Translations under genes and position numbers: made by a program | Shown: positions 1 through 8,631 of the stretch, one piece after another | How the letters are laid out: every line of letters begins with the position of its first letter | Numbering within the stretch: the first letter of the stretch is position 1 | Notes under the pieces: model-generated | Database searches by the model: none | What the model saw: only the letters and a program-made list of their open reading frames with translations | Told to the model about the DNA's origin: nothing | Assembly (NCBI GenBank): GCA_964512635.1 | Contig: CAZEJB010000004.1 | Span: forward strand, 109,691-173,690 | Direction: 5' to 3' | Length of the DNA stretch: 64,000 bases | DNA from: JADZFO01 sp964512635 | GTDB lineage: Bacteria; 4484-113; JAFGCY01

Positions 1-416
1 TCTGAACCGGAATAGATGTACCAGTTCAGGCCGACTTTGACCCAGCGCAGTGGCTGCTGCACTGCAAAGGCGTCGCCAAGCGCAGGATCAACCACGCTCC
101 AGGCGAATTTGTCCTCGCTTGTGATCAGGACATTCCTGCCATGAGCCAATGGGTAGCGAGTGTTGGGCTTGGTCGCCTTGCGTCGCGATTCATCCAGCTG
201 TCGCAGGTCGTCGCGGCTGAATTTCTTCTTGTATGCCGGGCTAAGGTAAGACGAGTAGGCCTGTTTCGGGTAGCGGCCAATCAGGTAGTTGTAATACTGC
301 GCGGCCCGGCCTTCGAGCCCACCGACGACCCCGCAGGAGCCCAGCAGCAGCAGGCCGGCCAGCAGGGCCAGGCAGAAACACACGCGGATCGCTGACAGCA
401 GGCGTAGCTTGCTCAC
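1..416 (-). CDS. Lipoprotein of unknown function, 3' end cut by window edge
   Basis: Only the first 138 codons or so are visible; no stop occurs before the window edge. The GTG start at 416 opens a short basic N-terminus, a hydrophobic run and a lipobox ending LLLLGSC, with the lipidated Cys at about residue 28, so the product should be an outer- or inner-membrane lipoprotein. The mature part is rich in Tyr, Lys and Arg and I do not recognise a domain. A perfect TATAAT lies at 428-423 on the same strand, exactly 6 nt upstream of the GTG, and there is no Shine-Dalgarno, which points to a leaderless transcript. Function unknown. Confidence 0.75.
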   Translation of the reverse strand, partial: MSKLRLLSAIRVCFCLALLAGLLLLGSCGVVGGLEGRAAQYYNYLIGRYPKQAYSSYLSPAYKKKFSRDDLRQLDESRRKATKPNTRYPLAHGRNVLITSEDKFAWSVVDPALGDAFAVQQPLRWVKVGLNWYIYSGS

Positions 417-461
417 GGCCTCATTATATCCACACAAGTGAATATCGACGCACGGCAGGCC

Positions 462-983
462 TCAGTGACCGCCGATGGCCTTCTGTTCGATCATCCATTG
501 AATGGCCTGGCTGCCGCTCAGCACGGCGATAGTAACAAGTGCCGCGGCGATGATCTGCCCGATGACGACCGCCATCAGGTAGTGCCGCAGGTTGATGCCA
601 AGCAGATAAGCACCAATGGTAGCGGTGTAGAGTCCGCTGCCAGGTCCGGGAATGGCGACCAGAATCAGAAGTCCCCAATGACCCCAGCGCTCCATAGGCT
701 TGTGGAGCTTCTCTCTCACTTTTGCTTCATACCAGTCCCAGAGCCTGGCAAACCACCGCATCCGGCGCAGGAGGTTGACACCGGCGCTCATAAAGAGATA
801 TGCGAGGGGCGAAACAAGCCAGTTTGTCAGCAGAGCGACTGTGACCACGGCCCAGGGTTGGAGCTTGGTGGCCAGCAGTCCATATGGGATGGACGCACTG
901 AGTTCCAGAGTGGGCGTGATACTGAGCAGTGCGATGCGCAGCACGGGGGGAATGCTCTCGAGCCAGCTGAAAAATGCCTCCAA
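462..983 (-). CDS. Small multidrug export family (COG2426-like) membrane protein
   Basis: A 173-residue integral membrane protein with four or five hydrophobic segments. The N-terminal pattern, a helix followed by TLELSASIPYGLLA, and the second half with IPGPGSGLYTATIGAYLLG resemble the putative small multi-drug export family (Pfam Sm_multidrug_ex), whose members are small polytopic proteins of the same length. Actual substrate is unknown in most members. The start is TTG at 983; a TACAAT element lies 8 nt upstream and no clear Shine-Dalgarno is present, so the start could be leaderless or slightly misplaced. It follows the carbonic anhydrase gene on the same strand with a 74-nt gap. Confidence 0.7.
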   Translation of the reverse strand: MEAFFSWLESIPPVLRIALLSITPTLELSASIPYGLLATKLQPWAVVTVALLTNWLVSPLAYLFMSAGVNLLRRMRWFARLWDWYEAKVREKLHKPMERWGHWGLLILVAIPGPGSGLYTATIGAYLLGINLRHYLMAVVIGQIIAAALVTIAVLSGSQAIQWMIEQKAIGGH

Positions 984-1057
984 GGGCCGGGATTGTAACA
1001 GAAAGGCCGGCAGATGAAGGACTCACCTGCCGGCCATCGAAGGCTCTGTTCTGCTGC

Positions 1058-1699
1058 CTAGGCAGCGTTTGGCAGCTGGGAGTACTCGGCAGGGGCCTCA
1101 TAGTCCAGCAACTCAACCCGCCCGGTCTCAAGGTAGTAGTAGGCTCCAACCACCTTGATCGTCCCATGGCTCACCATGTGGGCCAGGATCGGCTCGCTTT
1201 CCCGCAGGCGGGTGACAACCTGACGCACGTTCTCGCGCACCGCGTTCTCAACCGGATCTCCCGGCTGGCCGCTGGTAGCCTTGACCGCGGGGCGGATGTG
1301 TTCTACCAGGCTGAGAATGTGGCCCGGTGCTCCGCCGCTCTGGCAGGCCGCACCAACCGCTCCGCAGCGCTCGTGCCCCATCACCACAATCACACTGGAG
1401 CCCAGGTGTTCGACAGCATATTCCAGGCTGCCGATCACCGCGCTGTCGGCGATGTTTCCTGCGACGCGGCAGACAAACAGGTCGCCAAGTCGGCAGTCGA
1501 ACACTTCGCTGAGCATGATCCGCGAATCGGAGCAGCTCAGGACGGCTGCGAAGGGATGCTGCTCGTAGGCAGTGGCCGATCTGCGGTCCTGGTCATTTCC
1601 GCTGCGGCGCACCTTGCCGTCGCGATAGCGCTGGTTGCCGGTCATCAGGTGGTTGATGACGAAATCAGGGTTGCTGGGTTCCCACTTGCGGTTGCTCAT
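1058..1699 (-). CDS. Beta-class carbonic anhydrase
   Basis: Predicted 213-residue cytoplasmic zinc enzyme that interconverts CO2 and bicarbonate. The zinc-binding CSDSR motif is at residues 56-60 (Cys56, with the Asp58-Arg60 dyad) and the second zinc pair is His109 and Cys112 in GHERCGA, the normal beta-class arrangement. Length fits the family. The ATG at 1699 is preferred over an in-frame upstream start because AGGAG sits 7-11 nt upstream and because the longer reading would overlap the chemoreceptor gene. The chemoreceptor stop lies only 11 nt upstream, so the two are probably co-transcribed. No missing catalytic residue is visible. Confidence 0.93.
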   Translation of the reverse strand: MSNRKWEPSNPDFVINHLMTGNQRYRDGKVRRSGNDQDRRSATAYEQHPFAAVLSCSDSRIMLSEVFDCRLGDLFVCRVAGNIADSAVIGSLEYAVEHLGSSVIVVMGHERCGAVGAACQSGGAPGHILSLVEHIRPAVKATSGQPGDPVENAVRENVRQVVTRLRESEPILAHMVSHGTIKVVGAYYYLETGRVELLDYEAPAEYSQLPNAA

Positions 1700-1709
1700 T
1701 GGCTGGCTC

Positions 1710-3590
1710 CTAGACCTTGAACTTGGACACGATTTCCTGGAGCTCAGTGCTGAGCTTGGCGAGGCTGGAGGCACTGCCGGCGATCTCTTCCGTGCTCGCC
1801 GTCTGTTCCTCCATGGCGCTGCTGACTTCCTCCGAGGCTGCGGCGTTCTGTTCAGCGACCGCAGCCACAGCCTGCATCGAGTTAACGACTTCAGAGGTGC
1901 TGGCATTGATCTGCTCAGCGGCGGCGCTGATGCTCTGGACCTTTTCGCTCAGGGCTTCGACGCCCTTCACGATTTCACCAAGCACCCGCGAGGCCTGAGT
2001 GACAGTCTGAGCGCCGGCTGTAACCTCCTGGTCGCTCTTTTCCATCGCGGCCAGGGCAGCCTGCATCTCGGACTCGATGCCCTTGACCAGGTTAGTGATG
2101 CTGCCGGCAGCGGAGTTGCTTTCCTCGGCCAGCTTGCGCACTTCCTCGGCGACAACCGCGAATCCGCGGCCGGCCTCACCGGCGCGAGCAGCCTCGATAG
2201 CCGCGTTAAGGGCCAGCAGGTTGGTCTGGTCGGCGATGCCAGTGATGATGCTGATGAAGTCTCCAATCTGCTTGGTCTTGGTACCCAGCGATTCGACCAC
2301 CTGAGCAGTCTGCTGAACGCTTCCGGCTGCGTGATTGATGATGTCCATCGCCTCATCGGCGCTGCGCTTGCCATCGGTGCCGTGGGTGGCCGCCTGGGTG
2401 GCGTAGGCTGCGACCTCTTCAATATCGCGGCTGACCATCTCGATCGCCTGGGCGTTCTGGCGCAGGTTTTCCTGAGCCATAACTACGTTCGATGTGGTGT
2501 CCTGGCTGCCGCGGGCGACTTCCTGAACTGTATAGCTGACAGACTGAGCAGCCTTGCCGGTCTCTTCGGCACTGGCCGAAAGCTCCTGGCTGGCAGCTGC
2601 CACATGGGTTGCCGCTTCTCCGACCTGCTGGATCAGGCGCTTGGTGTTGTTCTTCATCTCAATGAAGGCTTCAGTCATGACACCAATCTCGTCCTGGGCC
2701 TTGTTGTGAGGCAGGATTATGCTGAAGTCACCCATGCTCATTGTGTGGGCCGCGCCGCTGAGCATACGCAGCGGCTTGCCAATCATCATGCCGATGCCGA
2801 TGCTGAGCAAAAGGACAAAGGCTATGACAATCCCGGAGGCAGTCATAAAGGAACCCTTGTTGGCCTCATTTACAGCGGTCGTGATTGTGTGAGCTTCCTG
2901 AATGACCTCAAATGCTCCGTGAGCCATGCCGGGCTTCCAGTTTTCCATCTGGTAGCCAAGCGGGTCCTTCCCGTCGCCAGTCTTGGAGGTTGCAGGATCA
3001 CCGTGGCATAACATACATTCCTGGGTCAACACAACTGCACGTGCAAAGCGCAGCTTGCCGTCCTTACCGCCCTTATAGCCAGGGATGGCCTTCCCCTTCA
3101 GCCAGGTGCCATCAGCCGGGACGGTTTCGTACAGAACGCCTTCCTGTGCAAAAACGGAAGCGTTCTCCTTCCCCTGCTTGTTAACCTGCTCCTCGAGGTA
3201 TGCCAGCATGGCTTTCTCGGTTTCGTCAGGTTCGTTGTCCGGGTTGCGCGGGTCGTTGGCAGGAACCTTGAACTCGTAACCCGACTCTTCGGCCTTGGTC
3301 TGGCCGACAGTCCAGCCGGCAACAACCGGAACCGTCCAGTAGTAGCGGTCAAGGATGCTGTCTTTGGTTGCCAGCAACTCTTCTTCCTTGAATACGTCAT
3401 GTTTGCCGCGCAGTTCGGCAACATAGTTGCGAGCGTTCTCAGCTTCCTGCGTAATGGCAACACCCTTGGCGACCACCTGATTGCAGATGCGCCGACGGAC
3501 GCCACTTGCGCTGATAAACGCGTTGACGGCAAATGCAATGACGACCATCACGCAAACGGCGATGATGATCTTCGCTCCTACGCTCTTCAT
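1710..3590 (-). CDS. Methyl-accepting chemotaxis protein with a periplasmic heme-c sensor domain
   Basis: A 626-residue chemoreceptor. Order: TM1 (about 6-28); periplasmic domain (about 30-245) of the DUF3365/Tll0287-like type containing CMLCHG at 192-197, a CXXCH covalent heme-c site; TM2 (about 249-271); HAMP (about 272-325); and the long cytoplasmic signalling coiled coil with the conserved hairpin tip around 456-490 (DQTNLLALNAAIEAARAGEA). Heme-binding sensors of this family respond to redox state or small gaseous ligands; the ligand here is inference. ATG 3590 has AGGAGACAGG just upstream. No che genes adjoin it, but a lone CheY-like protein is encoded near 62.4 kb. A sigma28-like -10 box lies upstream. 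Confidence 0.93.
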   Translation of the reverse strand: MKSVGAKIIIAVCVMVVIAFAVNAFISASGVRRRICNQVVAKGVAITQEAENARNYVAELRGKHDVFKEEELLATKDSILDRYYWTVPVVAGWTVGQTKAEESGYEFKVPANDPRNPDNEPDETEKAMLAYLEEQVNKQGKENASVFAQEGVLYETVPADGTWLKGKAIPGYKGGKDGKLRFARAVVLTQECMLCHGDPATSKTGDGKDPLGYQMENWKPGMAHGAFEVIQEAHTITTAVNEANKGSFMTASGIVIAFVLLLSIGIGMMIGKPLRMLSGAAHTMSMGDFSIILPHNKAQDEIGVMTEAFIEMKNNTKRLIQQVGEAATHVAAASQELSASAEETGKAAQSVSYTVQEVARGSQDTTSNVVMAQENLRQNAQAIEMVSRDIEEVAAYATQAATHGTDGKRSADEAMDIINHAAGSVQQTAQVVESLGTKTKQIGDFISIITGIADQTNLLALNAAIEAARAGEAGRGFAVVAEEVRKLAEESNSAAGSITNLVKGIESEMQAALAAMEKSDQEVTAGAQTVTQASRVLGEIVKGVEALSEKVQSISAAAEQINASTSEVVNSMQAVAAVAEQNAAASEEVSSAMEEQTASTEEIAGSASSLAKLSTELQEIVSKFKV

Positions 3591-3631
3591 TCCTGTCTCC
3601 TACGCGGACGACGAAAGTAATCTCGCTACAG

Positions 3632-3639
3632 TTATCGGC
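3632..3639 (-). promoter_or_regulatory. Sigma28-like -10 element upstream of the chemoreceptor
   Basis: Read on the minus strand this is GCCGATAA, identical to the consensus -10 of flagellar/chemotaxis sigma28 promoters, about 40 nt before the chemoreceptor ATG. The matching TAAA -35 is not at the expected 14-15 nt spacing, so support is partial. The rest of the 247-nt gap (3591-3837) contains a GGAGC/GCTCC inverted repeat near 3774-3785 but no gene that I can support. Confidence 0.3.
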
Positions 3640-3837
3640 TTTGGTTTAGTTGCACTGGAACCAAGTAGACGCTGTGACAAAAATTTTCCTTTTGGCGACA
3701 GCTGGCTGCTATTGGGCCAAGCACGCGAAGCCCATGTTCGGGGAGAGGTGACCCTTAGTCGGCGGCGCACGGAGGAGCAAGCTCCCTGCAAAGAGCTACG
3801 ACGAGCTAACAGGTGTGGCCTGGCCTTGCATTAAGGC

Positions 3838-4380
3838 CTAATCCGTAACAAGTCCAGTAAAAATCAGGTCGCTGCGCGAAGGCGGCTCAGTTCCCCGGCT
3901 GCGCAGAAGGTGCGCTACTCCGCCCAGATGCCAGACGCAGTGCGTGGCTGCATGAGTCAGCGCCAAGGCTGTACTTACCTTGAGTATCCCGGCTGAACGC
4001 GTCTTGAACTCGATGATCCGGGGCCAGTCACTGACCGAAACTGAGCTGCAGACTTCGCGATGACGCATCAGGCAGGCCCAGGCATGCGTGCTTAAGGCCG
4101 ACCAGTCCTCGATGCTCACCCCGACGTCGTCTATTGGGTCAGCACCGGCAACCTGATCCGAATAGCGATGCAGCGGCGTGAAGGCGTGGCGCATGAAGCT
4201 GCCGATCTGAGGGAAGGCGGGGTTTCCACTTTCTATACGCAGCCAGGATTGATCCCGGGGTGTGGCCCACGCATCCCATCCGGCCAGTTGGTATTCAAGC
4301 CAGCCGGATAGTGCGGGAAGATGATCACCCGTAACCAGAGCCGGATGTGCAGGTGGGACACTGTTCTGTGCGAGGTCCAT
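3838..4380 (-). CDS. DinB/YfiT-like four-helix-bundle protein
   Basis: A 180-residue soluble protein. The C-terminal helix carries THAATHCVWHLGG, giving His143, His147 and His151, and an earlier helix has RHAFTPLHRY (His65, His71); this His-plus-HxxxH arrangement is the metal site of the DinB superfamily. Members include damage-inducible proteins of unknown activity and thiol-dependent transferases or hydrolases, so no precise reaction can be given. The N-terminal WDAWATPRDQSW segment fits a substrate-side loop. TAAAAT lies exactly 6 nt before the ATG at 4380 and no Shine-Dalgarno is present, so the mRNA is probably leaderless. Confidence 0.7.
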   Translation of the reverse strand: MDLAQNSVPPAHPALVTGDHLPALSGWLEYQLAGWDAWATPRDQSWLRIESGNPAFPQIGSFMRHAFTPLHRYSDQVAGADPIDDVGVSIEDWSALSTHAWACLMRHREVCSSVSVSDWPRIIEFKTRSAGILKVSTALALTHAATHCVWHLGGVAHLLRSRGTEPPSRSDLIFTGLVTD

Positions 4381-4447
4381 AGTTGAATTTTACTCTTGGG
4401 CGGGCATTTATCAAGCTGTCCTGGCAGATAAACAGTGAGGAAGCAGC

Positions 4448-6835
4448 CTAGTCCCGTGGGGTTTGCACAGCGGCGCCCTGGGCGGCGCGTCCAGTCCTTG
4501 AGGTCTCATAACATGGTATGCCCATGATTCGACACCAGGCGACTGTAATGGCATTGACGAAGCCGCCTTCGCCGCGCAGCCGGCCGCTCATCTGGCTCAG
4601 GACTTCTTCATCAGCCACCCGCATTTGACTGCGATAGCGGCTGCGCAGCTGGGCCACCGTCGGCAGATGAAACAGAACCCATAAATGGGCCAGCATCAGG
4701 CCCGGCCATTCCATCGGCTGGCGCAGGAGCGTCCAGAAATAGCCCAGCAGGTGCTGGAGCAGCATTACGGGCGCCAGGCGCAGCAGCACGCTGGCAGGTT
4801 GCCAGATCAGCATCCGCATCAACCGGTTGCGCTCCTGATAAAAGCGCAGGCGCACCTTGCCCAGGCTTCGCGAGGTGGCGTTATGCAGGTGCACGGCCGC
4901 CGCTCGCGGTTCCTTGATGATTCGGCGTCCGGTAGCCCGGAGGTGATTGCCAAGGAAGTTATCCTCGTGATAAGCAAAAAACAGTGTCGGAAACAACTCA
5001 GGCGCCAGCTCATCGATCACCTCGCGACTGATCAGGCACAGTCCACCGCTGGGATAAAACGCCGGTTTTAAGCTGGATGCGCCGGGGCTAAGCTGCGATG
5101 TTTCAGTCGCTGGATACAAATCTCCTGCGCGGTAGCCGAAGAGGGTGGTGCCATGGTTTCGATACGACTCCTGCAAAGCCTGGGCCAGACGCGGCGGCAT
5201 GTCCCAAACTACGTCTTCAGGGTCTTCTTCCAGTTCAAGGCGCAGGGCTTGGACGGCGGGCGCGATCAGCTCAACATCTCCGATGTTAACCAGCCGTCCA
5301 CTGACCGCGTCGGCGCCGCTCAGTCGCGCGGCGTACACAAGGCGTTTGATGCAATCCTCGTCCAGCACGCAGTCATTGTTGACCAGCACGACAAAATCGC
5401 CCTGAGCCAAAGGCAGTCCCCAGTTAACTCCGCCGGCAAAGCCCTGATTGCGTGGCAGACGGAGGATCCTGATCCTGCTGTTGCCAACCTGCGCTGTCTG
5501 CCCGGGGGCAATTCCAAGGTCCAGCCGCAGCAGCTCGGCCTCGTCGGTGTCGCTGCCGTTGTCGACTATCACTATCTCGATCTGGTCGTAGCTCTGGGCC
5601 AGGATTGAATCCAGGCAGCGCCGGGTCATGTTCAGCCCGTTCCAGTTAAGGACGATTATCGACACGAGGCCGGATACGGCTGCCCCGCCTGCCGAGTACT
5701 CCGGAGTCTCGCCGGTGGGCGTCTGAGCCCGTGGTGGTGGGCGGAGGCCATAAGGGCGGAACATGGCCTGCACTTGGCGCGAACTTACGTTACGTTGACC
5801 GGAAGCCAGCCAGCGCGCTGCCAGGGCCCCCGGCAGATGCCAGAAGAAAAGCAGGCCAGCGGGCCAGAGATATGGCGTGGACAGAACCTTGAAACTATGC
5901 AGCGCTTCGTAGGCAAGGATCGGCAGTGCGGAGTGCAGCTGGCCCGCCAATGTGTCATTCTTGACCAGCATCAGATAGCGGTTTTTCTCCGCCAACATTC
6001 TGATCTTCCAGCGGCCGCGGCCACCGCTTCCATGGACGTGGTGATAGGCTACACAGCGCGGTTCATAGTAGGCAAGCCAGCCACTCAGCTGAGCGCGCCA
6101 ATCCAGATCAACGTCCTCAAAGTAGGCAAAAAAGCTCTCGTCGAAGATTTCAGGGCGCTGCTCTGCAGTCCCGGCTGCAATTGTCCGCTGTGACAGCTGG
6201 TCCAGCATCTCGCGCCGATAGGCAATCGCTGCCGCGTTTCCCCCAAAGACAAAGCCGCCCTGGTCATACTGACCCTGGTCTACCTCACCTCTTCCGCGAT
6301 TGGTAGCTGTGCGACCGGTGAACATGATGTGCCCGGTGCTTTCCAGCCTGCCGGATCTGTCATCAATAAACTGCTTGCAGACAACCGACCCTATACGAGG
6401 ATTGGCGCTTAGCGTCTGCAGAGCCAGACTGGTGAAATCAGGATCGAGGCGGGCGTCGCAGTTCAGCAGGACCACAACATCGCCACTGGCCGCGGCAATG
6501 CCCTGGTTATTGGCAGCCGCAAATCCCAGGTTGCGGGGGTTGTTGATATAGACGTCCGGCTGGAGGGCAAGACTGGAGGTCAGTCGGAAGCCAGTGCCGT
6601 CTGCCCCGGGGCTGCCATTGTTAACCAGGATCACTTCTCGGAACTTATGGCTCTGGTCACGGATGCTGGCCAGCGCCGCATCCAAAAAGGCCTCGGTGTT
6701 CCAGTTGACCAGAACGTAGCTGACCAGAGTCATGCCGGCGGCAGGCCGCGAGCCTCCCTGCCGCTTCTGGTCTGCGCCGGGCTGGTCCATCAGACTGATT
6801 ATATGCGTTACGTCGGCGCGTCGCGGCGTCTCCAT
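4448..6835 (-). CDS. Tandem two-domain family 2 glycosyltransferase
   Basis: A 795-residue protein with two GT2 (GT-A fold) modules. The first begins near residue 36 (VSYVLVNWNTEAF) and has LVNNGS, LLNCDARLD and an ED-rich acceptor region FAYFEDVDLDWR; the second begins near 390 (VSIIVLNWNGLNM) with IVDNGSD, LVNNDCVLDED and FFAYHEDNFLG. Both halves end in membrane-associated helices (around 300-340 and 695-735). Such rhamnosyltransferase-like proteins transfer sugars from nucleotide donors onto surface polysaccharide or glycans. No other polysaccharide genes are next to it. The first 34 residues are not GT2-like, so a start at 6733 or 6790 is possible. The next gene is divergent, 75 nt away. 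Confidence 0.85.
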   Translation of the reverse strand: METPRRADVTHIISLMDQPGADQKRQGGSRPAAGMTLVSYVLVNWNTEAFLDAALASIRDQSHKFREVILVNNGSPGADGTGFRLTSSLALQPDVYINNPRNLGFAAANNQGIAAASGDVVVLLNCDARLDPDFTSLALQTLSANPRIGSVVCKQFIDDRSGRLESTGHIMFTGRTATNRGRGEVDQGQYDQGGFVFGGNAAAIAYRREMLDQLSQRTIAAGTAEQRPEIFDESFFAYFEDVDLDWRAQLSGWLAYYEPRCVAYHHVHGSGGRGRWKIRMLAEKNRYLMLVKNDTLAGQLHSALPILAYEALHSFKVLSTPYLWPAGLLFFWHLPGALAARWLASGQRNVSSRQVQAMFRPYGLRPPPRAQTPTGETPEYSAGGAAVSGLVSIIVLNWNGLNMTRRCLDSILAQSYDQIEIVIVDNGSDTDEAELLRLDLGIAPGQTAQVGNSRIRILRLPRNQGFAGGVNWGLPLAQGDFVVLVNNDCVLDEDCIKRLVYAARLSGADAVSGRLVNIGDVELIAPAVQALRLELEEDPEDVVWDMPPRLAQALQESYRNHGTTLFGYRAGDLYPATETSQLSPGASSLKPAFYPSGGLCLISREVIDELAPELFPTLFFAYHEDNFLGNHLRATGRRIIKEPRAAAVHLHNATSRSLGKVRLRFYQERNRLMRMLIWQPASVLLRLAPVMLLQHLLGYFWTLLRQPMEWPGLMLAHLWVLFHLPTVAQLRSRYRSQMRVADEEVLSQMSGRLRGEGGFVNAITVAWCRIMGIPCYETSRTGRAAQGAAVQTPRD

Positions 6836-6910
6836 TCAAGTGTGAGGGCGCCGGTGAACAGCCGGCACCATCACGCTGTCACTGCTTAGAGCAAGACTGG
6901 AGGTAGGGAA

Positions 6911-8332
6911 ATGACTGTGGGACGTCTGTTCACACCCACGCTGTTGGGACTGGTGCTCCTCAGCGCCGCTGCTGCGGCAGAGGAAGCTGCGCCCCAGCCG
7001 GCGGCTGCGGCGGGTCAGGAGGCCGAGGCCGAAATCAGGATAACCAGTATTGAAGCGACTCCATCCGCGGCGGAAGAAGCAGAGCTTGCTGCTGCCGGTG
7101 CAGCATACGAGTTGCTGCTTGAGACCGCTGAGAGCGAGTCTTTGGGAGATCAGCTTGAAGCCAAACTGGCGGATCTGGTCGAAAGGGAATTGCTCAGCCC
7201 TGAGGGGGCGGCTGAGCTTAAGGCCCTGCTGGCCGAGATGTCTGCAGGACAGACTGGCGCTTGGACTATCGCTTGCCCGGCTGCCGCCGGAGAGGCTGGG
7301 GCCAGTGCGGCACCCTCAGCACTTCTCCTTGAGCTTCAGGGCATTGGATCTACATCTGCCCAGTGCCCGCTGGTAATGCGCGAACTGAGCACGACCGTTC
7401 CCGGGTTGGCCATTGCCGGCGGCCGGGAAGCCGAAGCCTTGCGAGAACTGGAGATCAGCATTGCCGGCAATGAGGTCAATGTGGAGGGCAGCGGCCTGAG
7501 TCCTGAAGAAATGGCCCGGATTGAGCAGGAGCTTAGCAGCAATGCAAATCTGGCTGAGGGCCAGACTCTGGTTTTGAAGCTGGATTCTCTATCTCCGCAG
7601 GCGCTTGCAGAGTTGGAATCAGAGCGGGCAGCGGCACCGATGCAGGCCCAGGCTCTGGCGGAGCTTGAAGCTGGCGGGGCGGCCGCGGCAATGCCGGCCG
7701 AAGCACTGGCCGAGATTGCTGCCAAGGGATTTAAGATTGAGATGCCCAGGGAGGCTCTCGCGGAGCTCGAGGGGCTTGGAGATGACTTTGTGATGCCCGC
7801 TGAGGCTATGTCAGAACTGCGGGGATTCACATTTGCTTTGCCTGCCGAAGCGCTGGCCGAACTTGAGGGTTTGCAGGCGTTGGCACCGCTGGCAGGCGTC
7901 GCAGGGGTTCCTGCAGAGCCACTTGAAAGCCTCAACCTCGAAGCGCTCAAGCTGGATGGTCTAGAGTTGGCAGAGCTGCATGCGCCGCTTCTGCTGGAGC
8001 TTCAGGCCCTTCAGGGCCAGGCTGGGCAGCCAGGCGGCAGAATTACCGTGGAGTCCCTTGCCCCGGAACTTCTGCTGGGCATTCAGGGCCTGCAGGGCGA
8101 CAACGACAAAACCAAGTTGGCGGCCCTTTTGATTGCAACTCAGCTGCTCTCAGACGACGAGAGCCTCGACGGCCTGCTGCCCGATGAACTGCGCAAGCTG
8201 AGCGCGGATGAGATTCTTGGACGTCTGAAGCTGAAAGACGGCTGGGAGAACGATTTGGAGCGCATGGGGGACCGCTTAAGCGTAATGCTCAAAGGCTTCC
8301 TGCGCAGCAACAGCAAGAAAGATAACAAATAA
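6911..8332 (+). CDS. Secreted Ala/Leu/Glu-rich protein with 17-residue repeats, unknown function
   Basis: A 473-residue protein with a classical signal peptide (MTVGRLFTPTLLGLVLLSA, cleavage probably after the Ala run near residue 22-25). The mature protein is strongly biased to Ala, Leu and Glu and consists largely of short amphipathic helices. Residues 227-322 form tandem units of the pattern M/L-P-x-E-A-L-A-E-L followed by eight variable residues. The C-terminus turns basic and polar. GGAGG seven to eleven nt upstream supports ATG 6911. I recognise no catalytic motif; a helical, possibly extended or adhesive, envelope protein is inference only. Codon use looks like the neighbours. Confidence 0.7.
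   Translation: MTVGRLFTPTLLGLVLLSAAAAAEEAAPQPAAAAGQEAEAEIRITSIEATPSAAEEAELAAAGAAYELLLETAESESLGDQLEAKLADLVERELLSPEGAAELKALLAEMSAGQTGAWTIACPAAAGEAGASAAPSALLLELQGIGSTSAQCPLVMRELSTTVPGLAIAGGREAEALRELEISIAGNEVNVEGSGLSPEEMARIEQELSSNANLAEGQTLVLKLDSLSPQALAELESERAAAPMQAQALAELEAGGAAAAMPAEALAEIAAKGFKIEMPREALAELEGLGDDFVMPAEAMSELRGFTFALPAEALAELEGLQALAPLAGVAGVPAEPLESLNLEALKLDGLELAELHAPLLLELQALQGQAGQPGGRITVESLAPELLLGIQGLQGDNDKTKLAALLIATQLLSDDESLDGLLPDELRKLSADEILGRLKLKDGWENDLERMGDRLSVMLKGFLRSNSKKDNK
7589..7876 (+). repeat. Tandem 51-bp (17-residue) coding repeat
   Basis: Inside the secreted protein starting at 6911. Four units are exactly 17 residues long, beginning at residues 227, 244, 261 and 278, followed by a 15-residue unit at 295 and a partial unit at 310. 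The conserved core is P-x-E/Q-A-L-A-E-L; the positions after it vary, including hydrophobic and charged residues. The units differ enough at DNA level to suggest an old, selected repeat rather than recent slippage. Confidence 0.75.
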
Positions 8333-8455
8333 AAGACATGGCATCTGCCGAGTTGATTGCAATAAGCAATCCACTAGATCGGTAGATAAAACACTGATGG
8401 GCGTTGAACGATCTCATGGTTATCAGCGTCTTTGGAAGTGTTAGAGGAGGCAGCC

Positions 8456-8491
8456 ATGTTCTGGTGGAAGACGATTACCGTCCCGAAGTAG
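8456..8491 (+). CDS. Possible 11-residue leader peptide with tandem Trp codons
   Basis: ATG at 8456 opens MFWWKTITVPK and stops at TAG 8489-8491. It is preceded by GAGGAGG at 8444-8450 with a 5-nt spacer, one of the best ribosome-binding sites in the window, which is surprising for so short an ORF. Tandem Trp codons followed by hairpin-forming segments recall amino-acid-responsive leader peptides. However, the next gene downstream is on the opposite strand, so no obvious target is present. It could be chance. The surrounding gap 8333-8631 holds no other ORF I can support. Confidence 0.35.
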   Translation: MFWWKTITVPK

Positions 8492-8545
8492 GACGGGCAA
8501 GAAAGGTAGGAAACCTGCAAGGGGACGGTGACACCGTCCCCTTGC
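8477..8545 (+). other. Mutually exclusive hairpin segments after the small Trp ORF
   Basis: A perfect 13-bp stem GCAAGGGGACGGT / ACCGTCCCCTTGC with a 3-nt loop lies at 8517-8545. An earlier segment, ACCGTCCC (8477-8484, inside the small ORF), can pair either with the nearby GGACGG (8492-8497) or with the left arm of the 13-bp stem. This gives alternative folds like an attenuator. The stem is not followed by a U-run, so a simple terminator is less likely; a REP-type palindrome is the main alternative. Confidence 0.5.
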
Positions 8546-8631
8546 GCACTTTATGGCATGTCTAAGCCGCGTTGATACTTTGCCTCGGTGCAGTAACGAC
8601 AGCGCCTGCTCAAAGCCTTCATGTCTTTACA

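Noticed and set aside
1635..3011. 458-codon open frame antisense to the chemoreceptor
   Set aside because: Long antisense frames are expected in GC-rich genes; the opposite strand has clear chemoreceptor motifs.
3591..3837. c-di-GMP or other riboswitch in the chemoreceptor leader
   Set aside because: Inverted repeats exist but none of the conserved GEMM core sequences could be matched on the minus strand.
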